Shown piece after piece: positions 38,060-48,700 of a stretch of DNA of 64,000 nucleotides (positions within the stretch are counted from its first letter, which is position 1; every line of letters starts with the position of its first letter). The notes beneath the pieces were generated by a model. It was given only the letters and a program-made list of their open reading frames with translations. It did no database searches and had not been told where the DNA came from. Both the position numbers and the translations under genes were made by a program. Source of the DNA: Iris pallida (Eukaryota > Streptophyta > Magnoliopsida > Asparagales > Iridaceae); the NCBI GenBank assembly GCA_029216955.1, contig JANAVB010009598.1:24821861-24885860 (forward strand), written 5' to 3'.

Positions 38060-38303
38060 CATTTTTAGTAGTGGCCCATGCAGGTCTAGACTAGAAGTGT
38101 AGTGGTATTCGAACCAGAGTATCGCTACAGCCTGCAGTAGGATATAGGACATTAGTTTTCCAGGTACTCAATCACATTAGGAAAAACTCTTTTATTGCCA
38201 TCTAAATCCTTATTGTCAATTGATTCTTTTGAATTTTAACTGTCCGCCTTTATTATATCGCTTCTTTCTTAAAAATTGATACTCTTGTTGGTCTATCTTC
38301 AGG
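38060..38303 (+). promoter_or_regulatory. Leader of element B with putative primer-binding region
   Basis: Eleven bases or so after the LTR is GTGGCCCATGCAGGTC, the counterpart of GTGGCCTATGCAAGTC in C and G. Further on, TGGTATTCGAACCAGAG (about 38109-38125) partly resembles the initiator-Met tRNA complement TGGTATCAGAG. Neither is a perfect standard primer site directly at the LTR edge. A CTATCTTCAG run precedes the gag ATG. Confidence 0.4.
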
Positions 38304-39411
38304 ATGGTGGAGACGCGGTCGCAGCGTACCAATCATGGAGATGCTGTAGAGGGGACTTTTATCTCTCAGCCAGTTCAGTAGGGACAGGAGAATGCAGCTC
38401 CTGCCACCTCTGCTCGTATTGGGGCTTCAGCAGCAGCAGGGGGTATGCCTCCACCAGCTCGGAGGCAGGACCCGGTCATCCCAGAAATGCCTTTCCAGCA
38501 GCCGCCGCCTACAGGATACGTGGATGCGGCACAGATGTTCGCCTACTTCCAGCAGTTTATGGACCGGCAGAAGGCCCGACAGGACATGGGCATGGAGTTG
38601 GCCCTTACGACAGTCGTAGCTCGACTAGTGGTCCAGCAGCCGAGGACACCTGGGATAGAGCAGTTCCAAAAGATGAGCCCCAGAGACTTCCTGGGGACAA
38701 AGGGGATTCTATATGCTGACGAGTGGATCGAGCATATAGAGAAGATCTTCCGCCTGGCCCGGATACCGACTGATCTCCAGATAGAGGCAGCAGCTAGCCG
38801 GATGCGAGATCTTGCTCGTACCTGGTATCAGTCAGACCCCAGGATGGGGGTAGCTGGACAGACCTGGGAGGAGTTCAAGGGCTTCTTCAAGAAGAAGTCC
38901 TTTCCAGATTCAGCGCTTCGAGCCTTGGAGTCGCAGTTCGAGAGCTTAGTTCAGGGAAGCCTGTCAGTAGAGGAGTACGCTGGGGAGTTCGGCCGCCTCG
39001 ACAGATTCGTAGAGGGCTTGAGCGAGACGGCGAAGGCCCAGAGGTTTTGAAAGGGTCTGGTCAAGGAAGTCAAGTCCTTGACCAAGGGCAACAGGGATGC
39101 CACTTTTGAGGAGATTTTGACGGAAGCCTTATTGGCTAAGGATGATCTTGAGCTTAGGCTCAAAAGGGGACGAGACCCTGTTGGGGCCAGCAGCAGCAGA
39201 GGCTAGGCCAAGAGGCCTCACTTTCAGCACCAGCAGCTGAGGCAGTTCCAGCCGCAGCCGTTCTAACAGAGACAGCAGCAGCAGCCGAGACAGCACCAGC
39301 AGGGTCAGAGACTGGTTATCACTTGTGCTTACCGCAAGAAGTTCGGGCATATCTTCAATGAGTGCCGGAAGAGGCTGGGCCAGTGTCTAGTGTGGTTCAG
39401 CAGACCACCAG
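38304..39411 (+). pseudogene. gag of element B
   Basis: The frame starts MVETRSQRTNHGDAVEG and contains the retrotransposon gag domain ('DEWIEHIEKIFRLARIPTDL ... TWYQSDPRM ... EEFKGFFKKKSFP ... LVQGSLSVEEYAGEFGRLDRF'). Near the end is a zinc knuckle-like CAYRKKFGHIFNEC, where the second cysteine of CCHC is arginine. Stops are TAG at 38379, TGA at 39048 and two more between 39200 and 39270. The protein would form the particle core. A frame change near 39400 leads into pol. Confidence 0.85.
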
Positions 39412-42400
39412 ATGAGGGAGTGTCGCATGGGACGAGCTGCTCAGGGAGCAGCAGTCAGAGCTCCAGCAGGCCAGCAGAGGGGACCAGCCCTGCCGACACA
39501 GCAGCAGAGGTTCGTCCATCACCAGCAGCAGGCCAGGGGAGGCCAGCATGGGCGAGCTTTCACCATGGCGACCGGAGATGCAGAGTTGATAGGAGAGCTG
39601 ATCGCAGGTTCGGTTCTTCTCGACTCCAGTCCAGCTTTTGCATTATTCGATTTCGGTGCTTCGCATTGCTTCATATCAGTATCATTTACGATTAAACATG
39701 GTATCATAGCTGAATCGTTGCCTAGGACTTACAAGATCATGACCCGGGGTGGCATTATCCTCGTGAGTGATGTTTGTAAGGGTCGAAGTGTTGTTCTGGG
39801 AGGCCATGAGTTGGAGGTGAGCCTGCTCGTAATGCCATTGCCGAACTACGATATAGTACTCGGTATGGATTGGTTGAGCAGGTACCACGCCAACATTGAT
39901 TGCAGAAGGGGTAGAGTTCTCTTCAGAGTACTGGAGGAGCCAGAGTTTGAGTACTCCAGACGTCAGACGGAGCAGAGCAGTAAAGTTTTCTGCAGAATCT
40001 CGGTTGAGGAGCAGACGATTCCACACCCCTTGATAACAGAGTATATGGATGTTTTTCCAGTGGAGTTGCCTAGATTGCCACCAGACAGAGACATTGAGTT
40101 CTGGATAGACTTGGTTCCAGGAGCGGAACCCATCTCTCAGCATGTCTATCGGGTGAACAATAGTGAATTGGTGGAGCTGAAGAAGCAGGTGGATGAGCTG
40201 CAGGACAAAGGATTCATCCGTTCGAGTTTATCGCCATGGGGTACACCAGTTTTGTTTGTGTCGAAGAAGGATGGGTCAGTACGGATGTGTATTGACTACA
40301 GGGCACTCAACAACCTTACGATCAAGAACAGATACCCACTGCCGCGGATCGATGATCTTTTTGACCAGTTGAACGGAGCTCGGGTATTTTCCAAGATTGA
40401 TCTGAGGTCAGGATATCACCAGGTGAAGGTGAAGAGGGAGGATATTCCCAAGACCGTTTTCAGGATGCGGTACGGGCAGTTTGAGTTTTTGGTTATGTCG
40501 TTTGGGCTAACCAATGCACCAGCAGTATTTATGAACCTAATGAACAAGGTGTTCCATCCGTACCTGGATCAGTTTGTAGTGGTGTTCATTGACGACATCT
40601 TGGTATATTCCAAGTCTGAGGAGGAGCACAAGGAGCATTTGAGGATAGTGCTGGAGACTCTCAAGAAGGAGCAGCTTTATGGGAAGCTCTCCAAGTGTGA
40701 GTTCTTCTTGGACAGGGTTGACTTTTTAGGGCATGTGGTGACTGGAGATGGGATCACAGTTGACCCTAAGAAGATCGTAGCAGTTGAGGCATGGGCAACG
40801 CCGACTTCAGTTGCTGAGATCCGCAGTTTCTTGGGGCTGGCAGGATATTATAGAAGATTTGTGCAGGATTTCTCCCGGGTTGCAGAGCCGTTGACTCGGT
40901 TGACCCAGAAGGATGCTGAGTATGTTTGGTCAGAGGAGTGTCAGACAACTTTTGACGAGTTGAAGAAGCGGCTTACGATAGCTCCGATTCTGACATTGCC
41001 TTCAGGATCAGGAGAATTCACTATTTATAGTGACGCTTCAGGGAAGGGGCTGGGTTGTGTCTAGCAGCAGCATGGGAAGGTGATTGCCTATGCTTCCAGG
41101 CAATTACGTCTCCATGAGAAGAACTACCCTACCCACGACCTGGATCTTACCGTAGTGATATTTGCTCTGAAGTTGTGGAAGTACTGTCTGTATGGAGAGA
41201 GGGTGGAGATTTTTACAGATCACAAGAGCTTAAAGTATGTGTTCACTCAGAAGGAGCTGAACATGAGGCAGCACAGATGGCTAGAGTTGATAAAAGACTT
41301 CGACATATCACTTCAGTATCACCCAGGGAAGGCCAATGTGGTTGCCGATGCCTTGAGTAGGTATCCGACGGCTATGTGTTTGACTATGGATCGGCACTTG
41401 CTTGCAGACTTGGAGAGCCTTGGGATTGCGGTGATCGTGTCCGGAGTACAGATGCAGTTATGGGGCCTTCAGATTCAGTCAGACTTGATGAAGAGGATCA
41501 AGGCGACACAGTTTGAGGACGTTGCTCTGCGGTGTCTCCGAGAGCAGGTTCGAGCAGGATTGCTGGATGGCGAGTTTTCTCTTGCAGAGGATGGTGCCTT
41601 GCGGCACGGTTCCAGGTTATGTGTGCCCAGCGAAGATCTTAGGGAGCAGGTTTTATAGGAGGCCCACAGATCTCAGTACTCTATACACCCTGGTGCCAAC
41701 AAGATGTACCGAGATCTGAGGGAGCATGTTTGGTGGTCCGGAATGAAACGGAAGGTAGCTCGCTTCGTAGTAAGGTGCTTGGTCTGTCAGCCGGTCAAGG
41801 CAGAGAGGCAGAGGCCCGGTGGATTGTTGCAGCCATTGCCCATTCCCGAGTGGAAGTGGAAGCATATCACTATGGATTTCGTATCTGGATTGCCGCGTAC
41901 ACCAGGAGAGAAAGACGCGATTTGGGTCATCGTTGACAGGTTGACCAAATTGGCCCACTTCTTGCCATTCAAGGTGGGTATGTCTACAGAGAGGCTTGCG
42001 GAGATGTATATACGGCAGATAGTCAGGATACATGGGGTTCCGGTCAGCTTCGTCTCAGATCGCGATAGTTGCATTACTTTTCATTTCTGGAGGAGTCTGC
42101 AGACTAGCTTGGGCACTCAGCTCAAGTTTAGTACCGTATACCACCCCCAGACGGTCGGACAGTCAGAGAGGACTATTCAGACGCTCGAGGATATGCTGCG
42201 GACGTGCGTCTTGGACTTTGGAGGTTCCTGGAAGGATCATCTACATTTACTGGAGTTTGCTTACAATAACAGTTTTCAGGCCAGCATTGAGATGTCATCT
42301 TTCGAGGCTCTGTACGGACGTAGGTGTCGTACACCCTTATCTTGGGATGATGTTGGTGAGCGAGCTTTACTGGGACCACAGATGGTTGTTGACGCAGCCG

Positions 42401-42492
42401 AGAAGGTGAAGCTCATCAGGAACAGACTTCGTGTGGCACAGGACAGACATCGGTACTGGACTGATAGCTATCGGAGGCCGTTGGAGTTTGAG
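39412..42492 (+). pseudogene. pol of element B: protease, reverse transcriptase, RNase H, integrase
   Basis: One frame runs the whole length with only two TAG stops (41062 and 41656). Protease has '[13 protein letters not shown]', where the usual Asp-Thr/Ser-Gly is Asp-Phe-Gly. Reverse transcriptase has '[20 protein letters not shown]', '[12 protein letters not shown]' and FIDDILVYS (40585-40611). RNase H has '[12 protein letters not shown]' and 'FTDHKSLKY'. Integrase has an HHCC finger (His 41660-41700, Cys-Leu-Val-Cys 41780-41790) and a DDE core in 'MDFVSGLP', 'SDRDSCITF' and 'GQSERTIQ'. The last codon before a GTACAG donor is GAG at 42490. The type is a Tekay/Del chromovirus. Confidence 0.9.
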
Positions 42493-42590
42493 GTACAGAT
42501 TAGAGTAGAATTAGATTTAGGTTTGTTTGTTTATGTTTTATTGGTCATGTTTGTTTATCATAATTAAATTGAGACCTTGCTTGTGATTAG
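42493..42590 (+). other. Putative spliceosomal intron in pol of element B
   Basis: GAG|GTACAG ... TTGTGATTAG|GTT: GT-AG ends, 98 bases, T-rich, with phase 0 kept on both sides. Reading through gives an early stop in the intron, while the exon after it resumes the expected family sequence (Val-Gly, then 'IFLKISLTRGT'). The same acceptor exists in element A at 746, preceded by a much longer segment. No transcript evidence is available. Confidence 0.55.
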
Positions 42591-43013
42591 GTTGGAGAAT
42601 AGATTTTCTTGAAGATATCTCTGACTCGTGGTACGATACGTTTTGGTGGAGGTGGGAAGCTTAGCCCGCGCTTCATCGACCCTTTCGTTATCAGCAGGAG
42701 AGTCGGTGACGTGGCATACAGGCTAGACTTGCCACCTGTACTAGTGGGGGTCCACAACGTATTCCATGTATCGCAGTTGAGATGGTACGTGACTGATCCT
42801 AACCATGTGCTCGATCATTCGGAGATTGGGGTTCGGCCTTCTCTCAGCTATCCAGAGCAGCCAGTGGAGATACTGGATCGACGGAAGAAGGTTCTGAGGA
42901 ACCAGGTGATACCTTTGGTTCGTATCGCATGGAGGCATCATTCTCCAGAAGAGTCTACCTGGGAGCGGAAGGATGAGATGCGCGAGCGATACCCACATTT
43001 TTTTGGACCTTAA
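42591..43013 (+). pseudogene. Integrase C-terminal and chromodomain-like tail of element B
   Basis: After the acceptor the frame reads Val-Gly-Glu then TAG (42600), 'IFLKISLTRGTIRFGG', 'KLSPRFIDPFVISRRVGDVA', 'HNVFHVSQLRW' and the chromodomain-like 'RNQVIPLVRIAWRHHSPEES' with Trp-Glu downstream, ending 'ERYPHFFGP' with TAA at 43011. It is the same module as 747-1165. The single TAG lies where the family has a His or similar residue. Confidence 0.85.
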
Positions 43014-43076
43014 GGTATACTTTCTATCTTTCTCATCAGTTGCGTTTCGCCTTTCAATTTCGAGGACAAAATTCTC

Positions 43077-43092
43077 TTAAGGAGGGTAGATT
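43077..43092 (+). promoter_or_regulatory. Polypurine tract of element B
   Basis: TTAAGGAGGGTAGATT abuts the 3' LTR start TGTCAC; it is identical in layout to element A. Confidence 0.75.
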
Positions 43093-46000
43093 TGTCACTA
43101 CCACATTTCTAGTTTGAGGGTATTTTTTTGTCATTTTTAAGGTTATTTGAATTTATTATAATTTATTTGAATTTATGGGAATTTTTAGGATTTATTTTGG
43201 AATTATTTGAATGATGGTTGACTAGGTTGACCTTGACTAGCATTGACTTTGGTAGACTAACCTAGAAGCTAACCCTAGTTGTGTTTGGACTTGGTTAGGT
43301 CATGTAACCCTAGTTAGGCTAGAGTTAACCCATGGTTAGTCATTAGACTCAAGTTAACCATAGAATAGATAAGTCATAAGTCATGACTCATGGTTTTGGG
43401 ATCAATAGAAAATCACATAGCCTTAACTTATGAAACAAAGCCCAAAGCCCATTAGCTATTGCCAAACCCTAAATCTAACTTAGTTGGCCGGCCACACTAG
43501 CCTAGGGATTCCTACCCTATAAGTAGTCTCTTCCATTTAGGGCTAGCCTCTTTTAGGAAAGATCAAGTTTAAAGAAGAGGTATTTTCCCAACTTCATTAA
43601 TTCATAGAAAATCCATTTTAATTCCTTTTTCTTTCAAACCAATTGCATTAGGTTCTAATTCACCTATGCTTATTGTTTCTATTGGGAAATCTCAGTTTGT
43701 GGACAATTTGGAAGGATTGGCTAGCAAGGAGAAACCCCCCCTAATTGAGAGTTTTCTTGCATTTGGACACCAATAGGTAAAACCATCTAAACACCATTAA
43801 ATTCTAGTTTTCTTTGCATATTTGGAAAGCCCTAGGTCTACCATAAATGTAGGTATAGCTAAACCTAGGTTTCGTGTCCATTTCGTGTCCTAAATGGACA
43901 CATATCAGTCCCTACATGTATGTGTTTGATGAAATGCCCCAAAAGGCATTTCGATTTGGTTTTCGAATTATTTTTGAATAGGAGTTTAGATCTAGATCTT
44001 GTTTGTGGGATTCCACTCGACTGAGTTGATTTCTGGTCATTTTGTGTCATGTTTTGCTCACTGGACACGGTCCCACACGTAGGGTTTCCGTGTCCTGCTA
44101 CTCGGGGCCAAATGCTCACTGGGTAGGACACGGGGACATGTGAAACTTCAAGGACATGTTGGGGCAGTGTCTGACACGACACTCCCCAAGTGGTACGACC
44201 TTTTGTGTCGTGTCGAGGAAGCACGGACACGTGCACTGATTTTACACTGCGCTGAGTCGCGTGTGTGCAGCGTTCTGATACGTGCATTTTGGACACGACT
44301 CGGGGACACGTGACCCAAATCAGGGTGACACATAGGTAGCTGGATCCTAAGAGAACCTAGGATTGTGATCACGAGATTTGGTTTGGCCTGTGTCGGGTAC
44401 ACGACACGCGTACACTCGTGCACGATGCAGTATCTGTATACATGTTCTGTATGAGTCTGTTTTGGTCATTTCGTATTGGACACGCCGTGTCACATTGTGG
44501 AGGACACGTATTGGACTCTAAGACACGAACACAAGTTATATTTGCATTACCAACCTTTAGTTTTGTATTTTAGTTTGTTTTAGGTACTCAAATCATAATT
44601 TCCCTAAAATCCTGATACCATGTATACTCAGTATTTTTCTAGTTGGAAATTCGAACTTGGCAGTTTAAATTAACCTGTTTAATACATTAATTTACATGTT
44701 TCAGACCTTAGTATGATGCACCTACATGATTTCTAACTATATGATGAATTTGGTTTGAATTGGTGTATGTTTGGGATCCATTTTGAGCTGAATTGGTAAG
44801 GGTATGAAACCTGAGTTTAGTAGGTTATATAGACTGATTTCTTGAGTTTAACACACTCTTCACTGTCCAGTATTGGACTGTCCAGTATTGGACTGTACAC
44901 CATACTGTTTTTTCCCTCATTGTACACACACACCCTCACCCACTCACTGGTACACTTCACACTTGCCACACCCTACACTATGTACACACATGTACACATG
45001 TTCACTGATTTCCAGTTTCCATTCGCTGTTTTCCTATGCAACCTACACACACACAGTCACTCACACATACACCCTCTCATGTCTTCACACATACACATGT
45101 TTTCTGTCACTTACACATATACAAGTTGTTATATATAATGTGTTATGTATAATGTAGGTAATATGTTAACATGTATAATGAATATATGTAGGTATGTACC
45201 ATATATACTCTACATATGTATTATGTATATTGAATGCCTATTTAGTAGGCCTATATACATAATGTATATATTTATATGTGATACATGTATATCTATATGT
45301 AATATTGATTGCCTAATGTATTATAGGTGTTTGGCATATAGCCAAGTGTGGTTTCCATGTGTAGGCCTAGATGCATGTAATATAGGTTGTGTGATATTGG
45401 GTTGGCTTTATGTTGTAATAGACTAGTATAGACTAGTATAGACTTGTATAGCCTTGGGTAGTCTTGATAGACTAGTATAGGCTAGATTAACCTAATTTAG
45501 ACTTGTTAGACCTAGTTTGACCATAGTTGACCTAGTTTGACTTCTAGGGTTGACCAGAGTTGACCAAGAGTTGACTTTGGCCTAGATTGACCTAGATTCA
45601 TTTAGAATGCATTGAATTGCATCTTGTCATCATTTTAGACTTGTTGTGACTTGTGCTGTTCTGATTAGGAGCCAAACACCTCTCCTCGGACAGTACATTT
45701 CATCCGGACACTCAGATACCAGGCGAGTATATTCTCTGATCATTTTATATCTTGTTTAGAATTATTTTTCTGCTTTAAATTACTTTACTTGATACTGTCA
45801 CGTTGGTCACACGGATTAGTACTATATGGATCCCTTCTTGAGATGTTATCCTTGAGGAGCATCGAATACTACATGTTCTGTACATTTCACTTACATTGTG
45901 TATCACTATGCTTCATGGTTCATTGATCACTTGTGACATGTACTCTCATGATCACAGAGTCTCTTTGAATCTCCCATTAATAGGCATTCCTAGAATCACC

Positions 46001-46897
46001 CATTTATGGGCATACCATGTATCACCCCTTGTGGGCCATTGCATGGAATCATACATAACCTGGCTGGATCCTTGTGTATTGATTGGGGGTACAGGAGAGT
46101 AGAAGTAGACATGTAAATAATATCCAAGTAGTTTAGCATCAGAATCTTTTCGTAGTGTAGCATCAGAATCTCCTATGCCATTCACATGTTTATATTGTAC
46201 TCTGACTCACTAGCCACTGTTAGTTCTCTACTTATAGTAGATATTTCTATTACAGTTCTCTCTCTGTTTATATTCTGTACTTTCTTCAGTTCCTGTATCT
46301 TACTTTATTGCATGATTATATTTTCTAACCTGCTATGAACTGTTGAGATGTATTGTGCTTGCTCATGTCCTGACTGGACCTGTTGAAAATATTACAGAGG
46401 ACGAGGAGGAGGCCTGTGTGAATACCTTCTACGGGGCAGCCCTAGACGACACTTGTGAGCTGGACTCTCAGGAGGACCCAGCTCTAGCTGATGACTTTAT
46501 CCCTACTGCCTAGACTAGCTTAGTTAGGCTTTATCTTACTTATGTTGTCTTGAGACTAGCTTAGTTAGACTTTACTTTTGTCATTGAGATCTGGATTGTA
46601 TGTATTCTTTCATACTCTGTAGTTGAGACCTTGTATTTTTGGATGCTTGCTGAGATGTTATCTTAGACTCTTCTGATCATCTGTATTTCTTTGAGTTCTA
46701 TATCATATCGTGCTTCTTCTTCCTTAGCTGTGATTGAGTTTACATTCTGCTATGTCACCCACATTCGGGGAGTATAAACTGCTTAGAATTATATTGTTAG
46801 ATGTTGTGACCTAGGACAGCGTTCTACCGCCGACACTGCGGCGTAGGCTGGACGTACCCACTTCTCGTGCCCTTACTCTAGGGTGCGGGTTGTGACA
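43093..46897 (+). mobile_element. 3' LTR of element B
   Basis: TGTCAC...TTGTGACA, 3,805 bases, nearly identical to 34278-38059. One visible difference is an extra 'TCCAGTATTGGACTG' copy near 44880. No gene is present. Confidence 0.9.
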
Positions 46898-47250
46898 AAA
46901 GGACATCGAAGGAGTCCAAAAATTAATGGCGGTTGGCACGAGGATGGAGAAGAAGGTGGTGTGAAGGGGGTTGGCTAATAGGGGGTCGGCTAGGCCAGCA
47001 TCGGAAAAAGTATGCACCAATATTGACAGTCTAAAATTGGGTCTAAAATTGGGTTTAGTTGACGGCTAAAACCCATCAACGAAATCAATTTTAGTTGATG
47101 GCTAAAACCCGTCAACTAAAGTCATTCAGCAACCGTCAACTAAAGTGGAGACTTTTGCTAAGACTGGCCTAGCTGACGGAAGGGAAACCATCAACTAAAC
47201 CCTTTGGTGATGGTAAAAAACTGTCACCAAATGTCATTTTTCTTGTAGTG
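46898..47250 (-). mobile_element. CACTA-type transposon end
   Basis: The right edge reads TTTTTCTTGTAGTG, that is CACTACAAGAAAAA on the minus strand, the terminal signature of plant CACTA (CMC/EnSpm) elements. Inside are repeated subterminal units of the type TTTAGTTGACGG and its inverse (47040-47200). The other end is not seen, so this is a fragment or an element cut by B. No transposase is present. Confidence 0.65.
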
Positions 47251-48086
47251 GCTTTGGTGCTCTCAGCCTAGGGCTTGGTCGATCGATTTTTAGGGGTTAT
47301 GGGTAGGGTGGAGGCAGCAATGATGAGACATTTACGTAGGGTTTTAATGGTTTTTATATTAGGGAGAGTCTGGCTTTGGTTTGGTTTGGTTTGGTTAGGG
47401 TTTGACCTTCTAAAAGCTTGTTATGGAAATGGGTTTCCTTATTTAAAGGGTTGCTTTGACTAAGTCAAATATATGGGATTTAATAAACATGGTTGCACTT
47501 TAATGTCCAAAAATCAATTAAATTTATATATAATTAATTTTGGCCACCTTAGATAGGCTTTATCATGTGGGGTTGGCTAGGTTAGGATTCGAACATATTT
47601 TCTAGTCAAATCAAATCCGAAAAGTCAACCAATGGGTCTCTTGTGCCATTTGCAAATAAATAGCACATAGGAACTCGATTGAATGGCACATCCTTGGCGT
47701 ATGTGTTATAGGCTCAAATGGGCCAAAACCATATATTGGATCAAATAATTTTGATCGATGTCGAGTCCCAAACTCAAGTTGGAAGTTAGGTCTAGAATTA
47801 CGGTAAATGGTCAAATGGTCTAAATTAACTCGAAGTTGTGTGAAGTCAAAAGAATATTAGAGAACAAGTTTAGATGGAAAATGATATATCAATTTGAAGG
47901 TGGACTTGTCTAGAATTTAAATAAGAAATTAGATTTGAGAAATCGATAGTTGTTGTACTTCAAATTCAAAGCTACGGTAAGGTACTAATATAGTCATATG
48001 GACTTAAAATATGGTTTAATATTAAATATCCATAATAAACAAATAGAAATAACTAAAAAATAATTCAAAAAATTAGTGGGCTTCTA
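47251..48086 (-). mobile_element. Right part of LTR D
   Basis: This is AT-rich DNA without a supported gene, ending GGGCTTCTA before the GGTAG duplication. It is assigned to D by position. Confidence 0.45.
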
Positions 48087-48700
48087 GGTAGCACTTGTTT
48101 TCTCTTGGTTTGTTGTATGGATTGACAGTTTGTTGTGGTTTGATAACTTGCTGCAAGGCATGTACTCTTGGAGGTATAGTTGGTGGAAGAGAATTAGGAT
48201 CTGTTGGTCCTTTGTCCTTATTGGAATAGCTGATAGCTTGATTTTGTGCCCAATAATCCTTTGTTGTTGGTCCACGGTTGTTAGCGTCGAAGTTGTTTTA
48301 TGGACAGTTGAACTTCTTAACTTGTTGCTCCACCATCTCTGCTAAGGTGATTGCTTCGCTGAGTATGTATATATTTTGTTGGTAGACTTGATCATGGATG
48401 TCTTTCCTTAAGCCACCAAGATAATGGGTCGCCTGTTGGAGATCCATCTCATACATGTTGTTACGGGACGAGAGTCTAAAGAAATCTTCAGTGTAGTCAG
48501 CTACAGATCATGCACCTTGTATACAATTCTGGTATCGACGATAAAGAATATGTTGATAATCCGGCGGTAGAAATCTTTGTCGCATCAATCGTTGTATCTG
48601 AGCCAACTCCGTACAGGAGCTTTGCCAACTCTCGTACGTATGTGCTCGAGTTGTTCCCACCAAACAGAGGCGTCTCCCTTGAGTTTATAGGCTACGAGGT
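48087..48700 (-). pseudogene. Middle of gag, element E
   Basis: On the minus strand from 48700: 'VAYKLKGDASVWWEQLEHIR', a frame break, 'LMRQRFLPPDYQHILYRRYQ', one TGA, 'ADYTEDFFRLSSRNN' and 'QQATHYLGGLRKDIHDQVYQ', then a linker ending in the first Cys of the zinc knuckle at about 48097. It is a clear gypsy retrotransposon gag domain. It is cut upstream by solo LTR H and downstream by D; the rest of the knuckle lies at 9425-9465. Confidence 0.85.

Larger units (their letters stand above)
34278..46897 (+). mobile_element. Tekay-like Ty3/gypsy element B, near full length
   Basis: Two very similar LTRs (34278-38059 and 43093-46897), a leader, gag, a nearly continuous pol and a chromodomain-like tail are in the standard order. 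The flanks are AGAGG and AAAGG, a duplication with one substitution. Pol residues are mostly intact, but gag and pol carry several nonsense codons, a frame change, and substitutions in the gag knuckle and protease. B lies inside LTR D. It is the best candidate for a recent relative that mobilised G. Confidence 0.9.
9471..48086 (-). mobile_element. Solo-LTR-like remnant D, later invaded by Tat, B and a CACTA end
   Basis: Left edge TATAACGCTCC and right edge GGGCTTCTA are flanked by GGTAG on both sides (9466-9470 and 48087-48091), a 5-bp target duplication inside gag of E. The parts that belong to D are 9471-10701, about 33414-34277 and about 46903-48086. None encodes protein and no second LTR is seen, so a solo LTR of about 3 kb is most likely. 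Termini appear as TA...TA instead of TG...CA, probably by mutation. Orientation follows C and K. Confidence 0.65.
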
